A model generated the notes under the pieces. It ran no database searches. It was not told where the DNA came from and saw only the letters and a program-made list of their open reading frames with translations. A stretch of DNA of 64,000 nucleotides, taken from the NCBI GenBank assembly GCA_040223615.1, contig JAVKFY010000052.1, forward strand, positions 68,277 to 132,276. Reading direction: 5' to 3'. The translations under genes were made by a program, and so were the position numbers. The stretch is from JAVKFY01 sp040223615 (GTDB lineage: Bacteria; Pseudomonadota; Alphaproteobacteria; GCA-2731375). Below, piece by piece: positions 40,043-49,500 of this stretch; the stretch's first letter is position 1; each line of letters opens with the position of its first letter.

Positions 40043-40813
40043 ATGCTTCACCGCCGCCTCACCGCCCGTATCGAAGCCGACGGCCAATGGCTGTTCCGCT
40101 GGCGCAGCTTCGCGCCGTTGATCCTGACGCCGGTCGCGCTGGTCGCCCTGGCCGAAGCGGCGAAGCTCGAAAGCCGGTTCGGCGACGCCTACGACCAGGC
40201 CTGGTTCCTGGCCTGCCTGGCGCTGTCGCTGTCGGGGCTGGCGATCCGCTGGGCGACGGTCGGCTTCGCGCCGGCCGGCACCTCGGGACGCAACACACGC
40301 GGCCAGCGCGCCGAGGTGCTGAACACCACCGGCCTCTACTCGCTGGTCCGCAACCCGCTCTATCTTGGTAACTTCGTCGCCATCATCGGCGTCGTCATGG
40401 CGATGTCGGTGTGGTGGTACGTGGCCATCGCCAGTCTTGCCTACTGGCTCTACATCGAACGGGTGATCGCCGCCGAGGAGGCCTACCTGGCCGGCAAGTT
40501 CGGCCGCGCCTACGACGATTGGATGGCGCGCACGCCGGCTTTTCTGCCGAAACTCAGCGGCTGGCGGTCACCAACCGCTGCTTTCTCCGTCCGCACCGTG
40601 CTGCGCCGCGAATATAACGGCGTGATGGCGATCGCCACGGCCTTCCTGGTGCAGGAGGCGGTGCTCGACCTGTGGTTCGAGCATGAATCGCTCGGCGAAT
40701 GGCTGGTCGAGGATCGCGCCTGGGTGATGGTCTTCGCCATCGCCGCGGCGACCTTCGCGGTGCTGCGCACGCTGAAGAAGCACACCCGCCTGCTGCACGT
40801 GCCGGGCCGCTAG
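40043..40813 (+). CDS. Isoprenylcysteine carboxyl methyltransferase-like membrane protein
   Basis: A 256-aa membrane protein of the ICMT/PEMT-like methyltransferase group. The signature LNTTGLYSLVRNPLYLGNFVAIIG lies at about 94-118, with EEAYLAGKFGRAYDDWMAR (EE motif) downstream; about five hydrophobic segments. It probably methylates a lipid or membrane-associated substrate with SAM. The ATG 40043 is preferred over an upstream TTG. Its stop and that of the convergent gene share the palindrome CTAG (40810-40813). Confidence 0.85.
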   Translation: MLHRRLTARIEADGQWLFRWRSFAPLILTPVALVALAEAAKLESRFGDAYDQAWFLACLALSLSGLAIRWATVGFAPAGTSGRNTRGQRAEVLNTTGLYSLVRNPLYLGNFVAIIGVVMAMSVWWYVAIASLAYWLYIERVIAAEEAYLAGKFGRAYDDWMARTPAFLPKLSGWRSPTAAFSVRTVLRREYNGVMAIATAFLVQEAVLDLWFEHESLGEWLVEDRAWVMVFAIAAATFAVLRTLKKHTRLLHVPGR

Positions 40814-41301
40814 CGCACCACCACGACAACGCTGAGCACCACGTCGCGGCCGTCGGCCGTGACGCTGTGCTTGCCGGCGGCCAGCGGGCGCTGGCAGGTG
40901 GCGCTGCCCGAGGCGGCGACGCAGGACGCACCGTCCAGGCTCACCGAAACGCGACCCGCGCCGTAGGCGGTGGCCAGCAGCACCGCGTCGCGGCCGACGG
41001 CAAAGTCATGCGTAGCGCGGTTCCCGTCGCGGATTACTTCGGCCACCGGCACCGCGTCCCCGCCGATCTGCTGCCGGCGCTGGGCCGTGCGCTGCGCTTG
41101 CTCCAGCGTTTGCAGCTGCTGCGTCAGGCGCCGTACCTCGGCCTGGAGCTGGCGATACTCGTTGCAGAAGTCGTAGATGCCCTGGAGTTGCGTGTCGCCG
41201 GCATGGCTGGTGACGCGTAGCCGGTCACAGGATTGAGCGGCGGCGGTGGTGGCCGCGAACATCAACGCCAACGACAGCACACCGAGGCGTACCGCGTTCA
41301 T
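40810..41301 (-). CDS. Hypothetical exported coiled-coil protein
   Basis: A 163-aa protein I do not recognise. A signal peptide (about 1-22, ending TTAAA-QS) is followed by a short region with C25 and C46, a likely coiled coil (QLQAEVRRLTQQLQTLEQAQ, then RTAQRR, about 52-77), and a C-terminal beta-rich domain with two more cysteines. It is probably periplasmic. The start overlaps the stop of the CoA-ligase-like gene (ATGA), so it is co-translated with it; no known link explains this. Confidence 0.7.
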   Translation of the reverse strand: MNAVRLGVLSLALMFAATTAAAQSCDRLRVTSHAGDTQLQGIYDFCNEYRQLQAEVRRLTQQLQTLEQAQRTAQRRQQIGGDAVPVAEVIRDGNRATHDFAVGRDAVLLATAYGAGRVSVSLDGASCVAASGSATCQRPLAAGKHSVTADGRDVVLSVVVVVR

Positions 41302-42536
41302 TCATAGGTCCTCGCGTCCTCGATCATGCGGCCATCGTCGGGCAGCGCCGACGCGTCGACGAACTCGGCCTGGCCGCGCAGCTTGGTCACCGACTGCAAG
41401 GTCGCGGCGATGGCGTCGCGCAAGCCATCGCCGCCGCCGTCGACCGCGCAGCGCAGCGTCATCACGTCGACATTGTTGGCCGAGGTTACGACCAGGCGCG
41501 CCTTCTTGATCTCCGGATGCCGGCCGGCGACCTCCATCACCTGCGCCGGGTGCACGAACATGCCCTTGACTTTGGTGGTCTGGTCGGCCCGGCCCATCCA
41601 GCCCTTGATCCGGGTGCCGGTGCGCCCGCACGGACTGGTCCCCGGCAAAACCGCCGAGAGATCGCCGGTCGCCAGCCGGATCATCGGATAGATCGTCGAG
41701 AAGGTCGTGACCACGACTTCGCCGGTCTCACCCTCGGCCACCGGATCGGTGCCGCCCGGCTCGACCAGTTCGACGACGATCTCCTCGTCCAGGATCATGC
41801 CCTCGCGCGCCGCGCTTTCGAAGGCGATCAGCCCGAGCTCGGCGGTGCCGTAGCTGTTGAACGTCTGCACCCCCAGCTCGGCCAGCTCCGCGCGCATCGA
41901 CGGGGTCAGCGCCTCGGCGCCGCACAGCCCGCACTTCAGGCTGGAGTGATCCAGCCCCATCTCCTTGATCTTGGCCAGCAGGATGCGCAGGAAGGACGGC
42001 GTGCCGACATAGGCGGCCGGCTTCAGGTCGTTGATCACCTGCGCCTGCACTTCGGTGTTGCCGACGCCGGCCGGGATCACCGGACAGCCGATGGCGTGCG
42101 CGCCGCTCTCCACCAGCAGCCCGGCCGGCACCAGGTGATAGGAGAAGGTGTTGTGCACCACGTCGCCGGGCCGCACGCCGGCGGCCCACAGGCCGCGCGC
42201 GAAACGGCCGTGATTCTTGCCGTGCGCCCCGGGTTCGTAGATACCGCCGGGCGAGGCGAACAGGTGCGCCATGTCGGCGATCGGCACCGCGTTCATGCCG
42301 CCCAGCGGCCGGTTCGCCGCCTGCCGGGCTGGCATGTCGGACTTGCGCGTGATCGGCAGCTTGGCCAGCGCCGCCCGGTCGGTGAGCGCGGCCGGATCGA
42401 CATCCTTGAGCGCCTGCGCGAAATACGCCGTGTTCGATTTCGCCGACGCCACGGTGTCGCGCAGATTGCGCATCAGGTCCGCCTCGCGCTGGTCGGCGGA
42501 GCGGGTCTCAAGATCGTCGTAGAAGTCGCCAGCCAT
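41298..42536 (-). CDS. Phenylacetate-CoA ligase-like AMP-binding enzyme
   Basis: A 412-aa adenylate-forming enzyme of the PaaK/CoA-ligase type. Motifs include the AMP-binding FNSYGTAELGLIAFE, LATGDLSAVLPG and GRADQTTKVKGMFVHPAQV, where the hinge and the late part of the C-terminal domain lie. The early P-loop-like serine/threonine-rich motif is weak (FASPGGIYEPG), as in PaaK relatives. The substrate is unknown. ATG 42536 has GGGAGGA 8 bases upstream. Followed by the exported coiled-coil gene. Confidence 0.88.
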   Translation of the reverse strand: MAGDFYDDLETRSADQREADLMRNLRDTVASAKSNTAYFAQALKDVDPAALTDRAALAKLPITRKSDMPARQAANRPLGGMNAVPIADMAHLFASPGGIYEPGAHGKNHGRFARGLWAAGVRPGDVVHNTFSYHLVPAGLLVESGAHAIGCPVIPAGVGNTEVQAQVINDLKPAAYVGTPSFLRILLAKIKEMGLDHSSLKCGLCGAEALTPSMRAELAELGVQTFNSYGTAELGLIAFESAAREGMILDEEIVVELVEPGGTDPVAEGETGEVVVTTFSTIYPMIRLATGDLSAVLPGTSPCGRTGTRIKGWMGRADQTTKVKGMFVHPAQVMEVAGRHPEIKKARLVVTSANNVDVMTLRCAVDGGGDGLRDAIAATLQSVTKLRGQAEFVDASALPDDGRMIEDARTYE

Positions 42537-42640
42537 GTCCAAGTCCTCCCTATTCTTGAGGCTGAGGCTAGCGCATTTTCATGACGCCGCGCACGCGGCG
42601 GACGCTAGACGGCGCGCCCGCGCCTTGCCACCATGGCGCC

Positions 42641-43192
42641 ATGAACAACGGCCCGATCTCGACCTATCCCTTCGGCCTGCGGGTGCCGGACGGCGACAAC
42701 CGCGAACGCCACGTGTGCGGCGACTGCGGCTGGATCCATTACGTGAACCCGAAGATCGTGGTCGGCGCGGTGATCACCTGGCGGGGCAAGTACCTGCTGT
42801 GCAAGCGCGCCATCGAGCCGCGCGTCGGCTACTGGACCATGCCGGCCGGCTACATGGAGGAGCGCGAGACCACCGAGGAGGGTGCCAAGCGCGAGTCGCT
42901 GGAAGAGGCCAACGCGCATATCCGCATCGACGCCCTGCTGGCGGTCTACAACATCCCGCGCATCAGCCAGGTGCAGATGATCTACCGCGCCGAGATGGTC
43001 AACCCGACCTTCTCGCCGGGCGAGGAGAGCCTGGAGGTCGACCTGTACGACTGGGACCAGATCCCGTGGGACGACCTGGCGTTCCCCAGCGTGCTGTGGG
43101 CGCTGAACCAGCACCGCGAGGTCGACGGCCGCAACGACTTCGCCCCCCACGGCGTCCCGCCAGGCGACTGGGGCAGCTTCTTCCGGCGCTAG
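42641..43192 (+). CDS. NUDIX hydrolase with N-terminal zinc-ribbon-like motif
   Basis: A 183-aa NUDIX hydrolase that should cleave a nucleoside diphosphate linked to another group. The NUDIX box runs from GYMEERETTEEGAKRESLEE at about 71-90, close to the consensus except that the late Gly is replaced. An N-terminal CGDCGW (C26, C29) recalls the zinc ribbon of NADH pyrophosphatase-type members, but only two cysteines are present. Isolated, with a large repeat downstream. Confidence 0.9.
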   Translation: MNNGPISTYPFGLRVPDGDNRERHVCGDCGWIHYVNPKIVVGAVITWRGKYLLCKRAIEPRVGYWTMPAGYMEERETTEEGAKRESLEEANAHIRIDALLAVYNIPRISQVQMIYRAEMVNPTFSPGEESLEVDLYDWDQIPWDDLAFPSVLWALNQHREVDGRNDFAPHGVPPGDWGSFFRR

Positions 43193-43288
43193 CCCGTTGG
43201 CCGACATCGTGCCGTTCGGCGCCTCGTCAGAGATCGCCGGGCCAAGTCCACGGGTGCCGGTTAAGCTTGCGGTGATTATCCGTTTTCT

Positions 43289-43482
43289 GTTGCCGCTCAA
43301 GCGCTTGCGCCGTCTGGGGCGGCACCGGACAGAAGAACCGTAACCGATCGGTCCAGCTTCTGGACGTGGATGCCCCGGACAAGCCGGGGCATGACGATGT
43401 TATTGAAGAACATGGAAAACGCGTCATGGCCCGGCTTGTCCGGGCCATCCACGTCCCTGAGCTTGCAAGGATGTCGAAGATT
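43289..43482. repeat. Dispersed roughly 190-bp inverted-repeat element, copy B
   Basis: This fills the 334-bp gap between the convergent NUDIX and aldolase genes. The arms 43362-43395 and 43423-43456 are 34 bp and nearly perfect reverse complements, and are practically the same as in copy A (13265-13455), as are the outer flanks with GGCACCGGAC and GAGCTTGCAA. The loop differs. The remaining gap sequence shows no gene. Confidence 0.75.
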
Positions 43483-43526
43483 AGCCGCTGGCCCGGCAGG
43501 GCTTGACCGGCATCTCGTATCAAGCG

Positions 43527-44315
43527 TCAACCCAGCTTCAGATCGCGCAGGAAGCTGGCCTGGGTGTGGGCGCCGTTCATCATGAAGCCGAGGTCGTTGC
43601 CGGACAGGATCATGCGGAAGCCCATGGCGATCCGCTTCTCCATCAGCTCCGGCACGTAGACGCCGCCGAGGCCGGCCCACTTGCCGTGCCGCTTGCAGCC
43701 CGCGATGATCTTCTCGTAGGCCTCGATCAGCTCCGGCGCCTCGTGCTGGCCCGGGATGCCCATGTCCAGGCACAGGTCGTTGGAGCCGACCAGCACCACG
43801 TCGACGCCGGGCGTCGCCGCGATGGCGTCGACATTCTCGATGGCTTGCCGGGTCTCAACCATCACCGTGACCAGCACCAGCTCGTTGACCAGCCGCACCG
43901 CGTCGGCCGGGCTGGTGCCGCCGAACCCGAGCTGCACCGCCGGACCGCCCATCGAGCGCTTGCCAGCCGGCGGAAAGCGGCAATAGTCCGCCAGCGTCGC
44001 CGCCTGCTCGGGCGTGTCGACGTGCGGGAACACGATGCCCATGGCACCGGCGTCCAGCGCGCGGCTGGCGTGGTGATGCTCGAAGCCGGGCACCCGCACG
44101 ATCGGCGCGATGCCGGCGTCCAGCGCCGCGACCTGGATCTGCGCCACCTGATCGAGATTGTGCGACCCGTGTTCCATGTCGATGAACAGGAAGTCGTAGC
44201 CGCAGGCCGCCATGATCCGGCCGATATCGACGGTCCGCGTTTGCCGCAGCCCGCAGCCCAGCGCCAGCTCGCCGGCCTCAAGCCGCGCCCGTGCCTGGTT
44301 CACCACACCGCTCAT
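43527..44315 (-). CDS. HpcH/HpaI-type aldolase/citrate lyase family protein
   Basis: A 262-aa class II pyruvate aldolase-like enzyme (HpcH/HpaI, e.g. 2,4-dihydroxyhept-2-ene-1,7-dioate aldolase). Key stretches are DFLFIDMEHG, with the catalytic-site Glu/His, VRVPGFEHHHASRALDAGA, VMVETRQAIEN, with the metal-binding Glu, and VVLVGSNDLCLDMG, with the metal-binding Asp. The aldehyde partner cannot be told. The ATG 44315 has GGGAGGG just upstream. Monocistronic; the miniature sugar transferase gene is upstream on the same strand. Confidence 0.9.
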   Translation of the reverse strand: MSGVVNQARARLEAGELALGCGLRQTRTVDIGRIMAACGYDFLFIDMEHGSHNLDQVAQIQVAALDAGIAPIVRVPGFEHHHASRALDAGAMGIVFPHVDTPEQAATLADYCRFPPAGKRSMGGPAVQLGFGGTSPADAVRLVNELVLVTVMVETRQAIENVDAIAATPGVDVVLVGSNDLCLDMGIPGQHEAPELIEAYEKIIAGCKRHGKWAGLGGVYVPELMEKRIAMGFRMILSGNDLGFMMNGAHTQASFLRDLKLG

Positions 44316-44405
44316 GCCGTCCCTCCCGCGCATGTCCACGGCGGCGATGCTAGAGCATTCGCCAGTTCGGCGGCAGTCCCGCCGGGATTTCTCGGAAATG
44401 CGCGC

Positions 44406-44729
44406 TCAGGCCTCGAGGCTGAGCGCCGGGGCACCGGCGCCGAACAGGCTGACGTCGCCCTTCAGCAGGCTGATGAACTGCGGCAGTTCCTCGACCCGGG
44501 TGACCCACAGCCACTGACCGAGCTCGCCGCGTCCGACGGCGCGGCCGTTCTCGTCCATCCACATCGTGCGGAACCGCAGCCGCCCGCCGCCGACCAGGAT
44601 CGGGCCCGGCCCCTCGAACCACAGCGCCAACGCCGTCAAGGCCAGAACCGGCGCCGTCGCGACGAGAATCGCACCGGCGATCAACAGATCCAGCGCACGG
44701 GCGAAAGCGAAGGCGGCGTGTCTCGGCAT
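44406..44729 (-). CDS. Miniature bacterial sugar transferase-like protein
   Basis: A 107-aa protein that looks like a condensed version of the initiating sugar-phosphate transferase family (about 200 aa). One membrane helix (about 12-36, ARALDLLIAGAILVATAP) is followed by FRTMWMDENG, RVEELPQFISLLKGDVSLFG and AGAPAL. The family's KFRSM, DELPQ and VGPRP equivalents are recognisable but altered (FRTMW, EELPQ, GAGAP), and the region between them is shortened. A good GGAGGGG ribosome-binding site suggests it is expressed. Activity is doubtful. Confidence 0.65.
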   Translation of the reverse strand: MPRHAAFAFARALDLLIAGAILVATAPVLALTALALWFEGPGPILVGGGRLRFRTMWMDENGRAVGRGELGQWLWVTRVEELPQFISLLKGDVSLFGAGAPALSLEA

Positions 44730-44890
44730 CGGCTAGGTCCCCTCCGGCAGCATCCCTGAGCGGGACGACTTGCGGTGTGGTGTGGCGAAGGCGGGGCAAT
44801 GTTGCGCCATCTCGGCACAGCGTTGGACGTTCCCCGTCCGGTTACCTTTTGGAAAGCAGCCTTCGTGCCAAATGCCGGCGAACGCGCGGC

Positions 44891-44918
44891 TTGCGGGCGT
44901 GAACATACCTGCTACGCT
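44891..44918 (+). promoter_or_regulatory. Weak promoter candidate in the gap before gdhA
   Basis: The 344-bp gap 44730-45073 contains no convincing gene. A TTGCGG box (44891-44896) and a TACGCT box (44913-44918), 16 bp apart, are the best sigma-70-like pair I see on the plus strand. No riboswitch or clear operator was recognised. Low support. Confidence 0.25.
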
Positions 44919-45073
44919 GAACATGGGGGAATTTCCGGTGATCGAACCGACCTCGCCCGGCGCTTTTGCCGGTCGTTGACGCTGCGTTCCCCCCAAAACA
45001 GGGCATCCGCCGTCGCCCGCCCGCCCGGCGGTCCGCGCGCTCGAACATGAATGGCTAGTTGGAAGGATTCACC

Positions 45074-46423
45074 ATGGCCGGGAAAGCTGACGAGAGACTC
45101 GACAATTTCATGCAGGGCCTGATCCGCCGTAACCCCGGCGAGACCGAGTTCCATCAGGCGGTTTTCGAAGTCGCCAATGACATCTTCCCGTACATCGCGG
45201 ACAAGCCGATCTACGAGAAGATGCACATCATGGAGCGCATGGCGGAGCCCGACCGCATCGTCAGCTTCCGCGTCTGCTGGGAAGACGACGCGGGCAACAT
45301 TCGCGTCAACCGCGGCTATCGCGTGCAGAACAACAACGCCATCGGTCCGTACAAGGGCGGTATCCGTTTCCACCCGTCGGTCACCCAGTCGGTGCTGAAG
45401 TTCCTGGCCTTCGAGCAGACCTTCAAGAACAGCCTGACCGGCCTGCCCATGGGCGGCGGCAAGGGCGGCGCCGACTTCAACCCGAAGGGCAAGTCGGACG
45501 CCGAGGTGATGCGCTTCTGCCAGTCGTTCATGACCGAGCTGGAGAACTACATCGGCGAGGACATCGACGTGCCGGCCGGCGATATCGGCGTCGGCGCGCG
45601 CGAGATCGGCTACATGTTCGGCCAGTTCAAGCGGCTGGAGAACCGCTTCGTCGGCGTGCTCACCGGCAAGGGCATGGAATTCGGCGGCAGCCCGATCCGC
45701 ACCGAGGCCACCGGCTACGGCACCGTCTACATGATGGAAGACATGCTGGCGGTGAAGAAGAACGAGATCGCCGGCAAGACCTGCGTCGTCTCCGGCTCCG
45801 GCAATGTCGCCACCTACGCGGTGGAGAAGATCAACCATCTCGGCGGCAAGGTCGTGACCCTGTCCGACTCCAACGGTTTCATCTACGACAAGGACGGAAT
45901 CACCCCGGAGAAGCTGGCCTGGGTTATGGAGCACAAGACCAAGCGCCGCGGCCGCATCGAGGATGCCGCCAAGGAGTTCGGCTGTGAGTACCATGCCGAC
46001 AAGCGCCCCTGGGGCGTGACCTGCGATCTCGCCTTCCCCTGCGCGACGCAGAACGAGATCGAAGGCGACGATGCCAAGACGCTGATCAAGAACGGCTGCA
46101 TCGGCGTTTCCGAGGGCGCCAACATGCCGACCCTTCAGGCCGGCATCGACACCTTCCTCGAAGCCAAGATCTTCTATGCCCCGTCGAAGGCGGCGAACGC
46201 CGGCGGCGTCGCCGTGTCCGGCCTGGAGATGAGCCAGAACAGCGCGCGCATCACCTGGAAGGAATCGGAGCTGCAGGATCTGCTGCGCAACATCATGACC
46301 GGCATCCACGACAACTGCCGGCGCTATGGCGAGGAAGGCGACTACGTGAACTACGTGAAGGGCGCCAACGTCGCCGGCTTCGTGAAGGTCGCCGACGCCA
46401 TGTTGGCCTACGGCGTGGTCTGA
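45074..46423 (+). CDS. gdhA: NADP-specific glutamate dehydrogenase
   Basis: A hexameric-type glutamate dehydrogenase (449 aa, cytosol) that aminates 2-oxoglutarate with ammonia. The glutamate-binding and catalytic motif LTGLPMGGGKGGADFNPKG contains the catalytic Lys, followed by IDVPAGDIGVG; the coenzyme domain begins RTEATGYGTVY and CVVSGSGNVATYAVEK. The length and the sequence group match NADP-linked GDHs. ATG 45074 has GGAAGGA 6 bases upstream. It is followed by a strong terminator and then by the much larger NAD-GDH. Confidence 0.96.
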   Translation: MAGKADERLDNFMQGLIRRNPGETEFHQAVFEVANDIFPYIADKPIYEKMHIMERMAEPDRIVSFRVCWEDDAGNIRVNRGYRVQNNNAIGPYKGGIRFHPSVTQSVLKFLAFEQTFKNSLTGLPMGGGKGGADFNPKGKSDAEVMRFCQSFMTELENYIGEDIDVPAGDIGVGAREIGYMFGQFKRLENRFVGVLTGKGMEFGGSPIRTEATGYGTVYMMEDMLAVKKNEIAGKTCVVSGSGNVATYAVEKINHLGGKVVTLSDSNGFIYDKDGITPEKLAWVMEHKTKRRGRIEDAAKEFGCEYHADKRPWGVTCDLAFPCATQNEIEGDDAKTLIKNGCIGVSEGANMPTLQAGIDTFLEAKIFYAPSKAANAGGVAVSGLEMSQNSARITWKESELQDLLRNIMTGIHDNCRRYGEEGDYVNYVKGANVAGFVKVADAMLAYGVV

Positions 46424-46448
46424 TCCGACCGACGAAGACTTGACTGCC

Positions 46449-46477
46449 AACGGGGCCGGCTTTGCCGGCCCCGTTTT
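46449..46477 (+). terminator. Rho-independent terminator of gdhA
   Basis: A perfect 12-bp stem (AACGGGGCCGGC, 46449-46460, with 46464-46475), a 3-nt loop and a T-run (GTTTTCATTT), 26 bp after the gdhA stop. It isolates gdhA from the NAD-GDH gene downstream. Confidence 0.85.
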
Positions 46478-46584
46478 CATTTGCCGAATACATCGTCTAG
46501 CCTTGCGGCTTAATCGATCGTTCTCAATTGCCCGGCAAACTGTGGCGGGGGCGCGCGAAGCGGCGCCCGGCGGAGGAAACGACG

Positions 46585-49500
46585 ATGCTGTCGATGAAGG
46601 CGCGTGAGGAGAAGAGCGAGCGGCTGGCCAAGGCGGGCGAGCATGCCCGCGACCGGCTGACCGCCGCCGAGGCCGAGGAGGTCTGGGCGTTCATCAGCCG
46701 CTTCTACGACCGTATCGCGCCGGAAGACATCCTGGAGATAACCCCGGAGAACCTGTTCGGCGCCGCCTACTCGTTGTGGAAGTTCGCCGCCCGGCGCCCG
46801 GCCGGCCAGCCCCGCATCCGGGTCTACAACCCGCGCATCGAGGAACACGGCTGGCAGTCGCCGCACACCGTGATCGAGCTCGTCAACGACGATATGCCGT
46901 TCCTGGTCGACTCGATCACCGGCTGCCTGAGCCGCTTCGGCGCCGACGTGCACCTGGTGATCCATCCCGTCATCGGCATCGCGCGCGACGGCGCGGGCAA
47001 CCGCACCGGCCTGGACGACGACGGCATCGGCGAATCGCTGATGCACATTGAGATCGACGAGCAGCCCGACACCGCCACGCTGGAGAAACTGGCCGCCGAC
47101 CTGGCAGTCGTGCTGGCCGATGTCCGCGCCGCGACCGAGGACTGGCAGCCGATGCTGGAACGGCTCGACGAGGCCGTCGGCTGGCTTAACCGCAAGCTAT
47201 CCGGCGTCGAGGCCGAGGAGGTCGCCGAGGCCCGCGAGTTCCTCACCTGGCTGCGCGCCAACCATTTCACCTTCCTGGGCTGCCGCGACCTGCGCGAGGG
47301 CAAGGACGGGCTGGAGGTGGTCGAGGATTCCGGCTTCGGCATCCTGCGCGACCCGTGGCGTTCGATGCTGGCCCGCGGCGGCAGCGGCAACGGCATGGCG
47401 CCGATCATGAAGCAGTTCTTCGACCGCCCGGAACTGCTGCTGATCACCAAGACCAGTGTCCGCGGCCATGTGCACCGGGCGGTGCACATGGATTACGTCG
47501 GTGTCAAACAATACGACGCCAAGGGCAAGCTGCTGGGCGAACGCCGCTTCGTCGGCCTGTTCACCTCGTCGGCCTACAACCGCACCCCGCGCGACATCCC
47601 CTACCTGCGCCGCAAGGTCGCCCAGGCGCTGGAGATGGCCGGCCTGCCGGAGGCCAGCCACGACGGCAAGGCGCTGACCAACATCCTGGAGACCTATCCG
47701 CGCGACGAGCTGTTCCAGATCGACCTGGACACGCTGCACGACATCTCCGGCCGCATCCTGGCGTTGCAGGAGCGCCCCGGCATCCGGCTGTTCGGCCGCC
47801 GCGACAAGTTCGACCGCTACTTCTCGTGCATCGTCTACCTGCCGCGCGAGCGTCTCTCCACCACGCTGCGCCGCCGCTTCGAGAAGATCCTGATCGCCGC
47901 CTTCAGCGGCCGGCTGTCGAACCAGTACACCCAGGTCAGTGACTCGCCGTTGGCGCGCTGGCATTTCATCATCGGCACCGAGCCAGGCGATGTGCCCGAG
48001 ACCGTCGACTATGCCGCCATCGAGGCACGCCTGATCGAGGCCGCGCGCTCGTGGCAGGACGACCTGGAGAGTGCCCTGGTCGACCGTTTTGGCGAAGCCA
48101 GCGGCAACCGCCTGGCACAGCGCTTCAACGACGCCTTCCCCGCCGCCTACACCGAGGCGGTGAAACCGGAGCTGGCGTTGTCCGACATCGAGAAGATGGA
48201 GCGCATCGTCGCCGGCGCCGACATGGCGGTGAACTTCTACCGCGCCATCGAGGACGCCGACCACGAGGTCCGCTTCAAGATCTACCACCCGGCAGAGCCG
48301 GTGCCGCTGTCCGACTGCCTGCCGATGCTGGAACACATGGGCCTGAAGGTGATGGGCGAGACGCCCTACCAGATCCACCCGGCCGGCACCGCGCCGATCT
48401 GGGTGCATGACTTCGAGCTGCTCGACCGGACCGGCCGCGACATCGACCTGGCCCGCCTGAAGGACAAGTTCGAGGGCGCGTTCGACGAGATCTGGCACGG
48501 CGACGTCGAGGACGACGGCTTCAACCGGCTGGTGCTCGGCGCCGGGCTGGAGTGGCGCGAGGTGGTGCTGCTGCGCGCCTGCTGCAAGTACCTGCGCCAG
48601 GCCGGCATTCCGTTCAGCCAAGCCTACATGGAGGACACGCTGGCCCACAATCCGGAGATCGCCCGGATGCTGGTGGCGCTGTTCCATGCCCGTTTCGACC
48701 CCGCCCGCGCCGACGATGACCGTAACGAGAACGCGCTGGTCGCCGAGTTCGAGACCGCGCTCGACGCGGTGCAGAGCCTGGACGAGGACCGCATCCTGCG
48801 CCGCTTCGCCAACTTCGTCCGCGCCTGCCTGCGCACCAACTACTACCAGGGCGACGAGATCGGCCGGCCGAAGTCTTACGTCGCCTTCAAGCTCGACAGC
48901 ACCGCGCTCGACGAACTGCCGAAGCCGCGCCCGTTCCGCGAGATCTTCGTCTACAGCCCGCGCGTCGAGGCGGTGCACCTGCGCGGCGGCAAGGTCGCCC
49001 GCGGCGGCCTGCGCTGGTCCGACCGGCGCGAGGACTTCCGCACCGAGGTGCTGGGCCTGATGAAGGCGCAGATGGTGAAGAACGCCGTCATCGTGCCGGT
49101 CGGCTCCAAGGGCGGCTTCGTGCCCAAGCGCCTGCCGGTCGGCGCCGACCGCGAGGCGGTCCAGGCCGAGGGCATCGAGTGCTACAAGACGTTCATCCGC
49201 GGCCTGCTCGACATCACCGACAACCGCGACGGCGACACCATCGTGCCGCCGGCCGACGTGGTGCGCTATGACGACGACGACCCCTACCTCGTCGTCGCCG
49301 CCGACAAGGGCACCGCGACCTTCTCCGACATCGCCAACGGCGTGTCGATGGAATACGGCTTCTGGCTCGGCGACGCGTTCGCGTCCGGTGGCGCCGTCGG
49401 CTACGACCACAAGGGCATGGGCATCACCGCCAAGGGCGCCTGGGAATCGGTGAAGCGCCACTTCCGCGAGCTCGGCCGCGACATCCAGTCGGACGAGTTC

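Noticed and set aside
44770..45050. Small open frames in the gap before gdhA
   Set aside because: They overlap one another in two frames, lack ribosome-binding sites and have no recognisable features.
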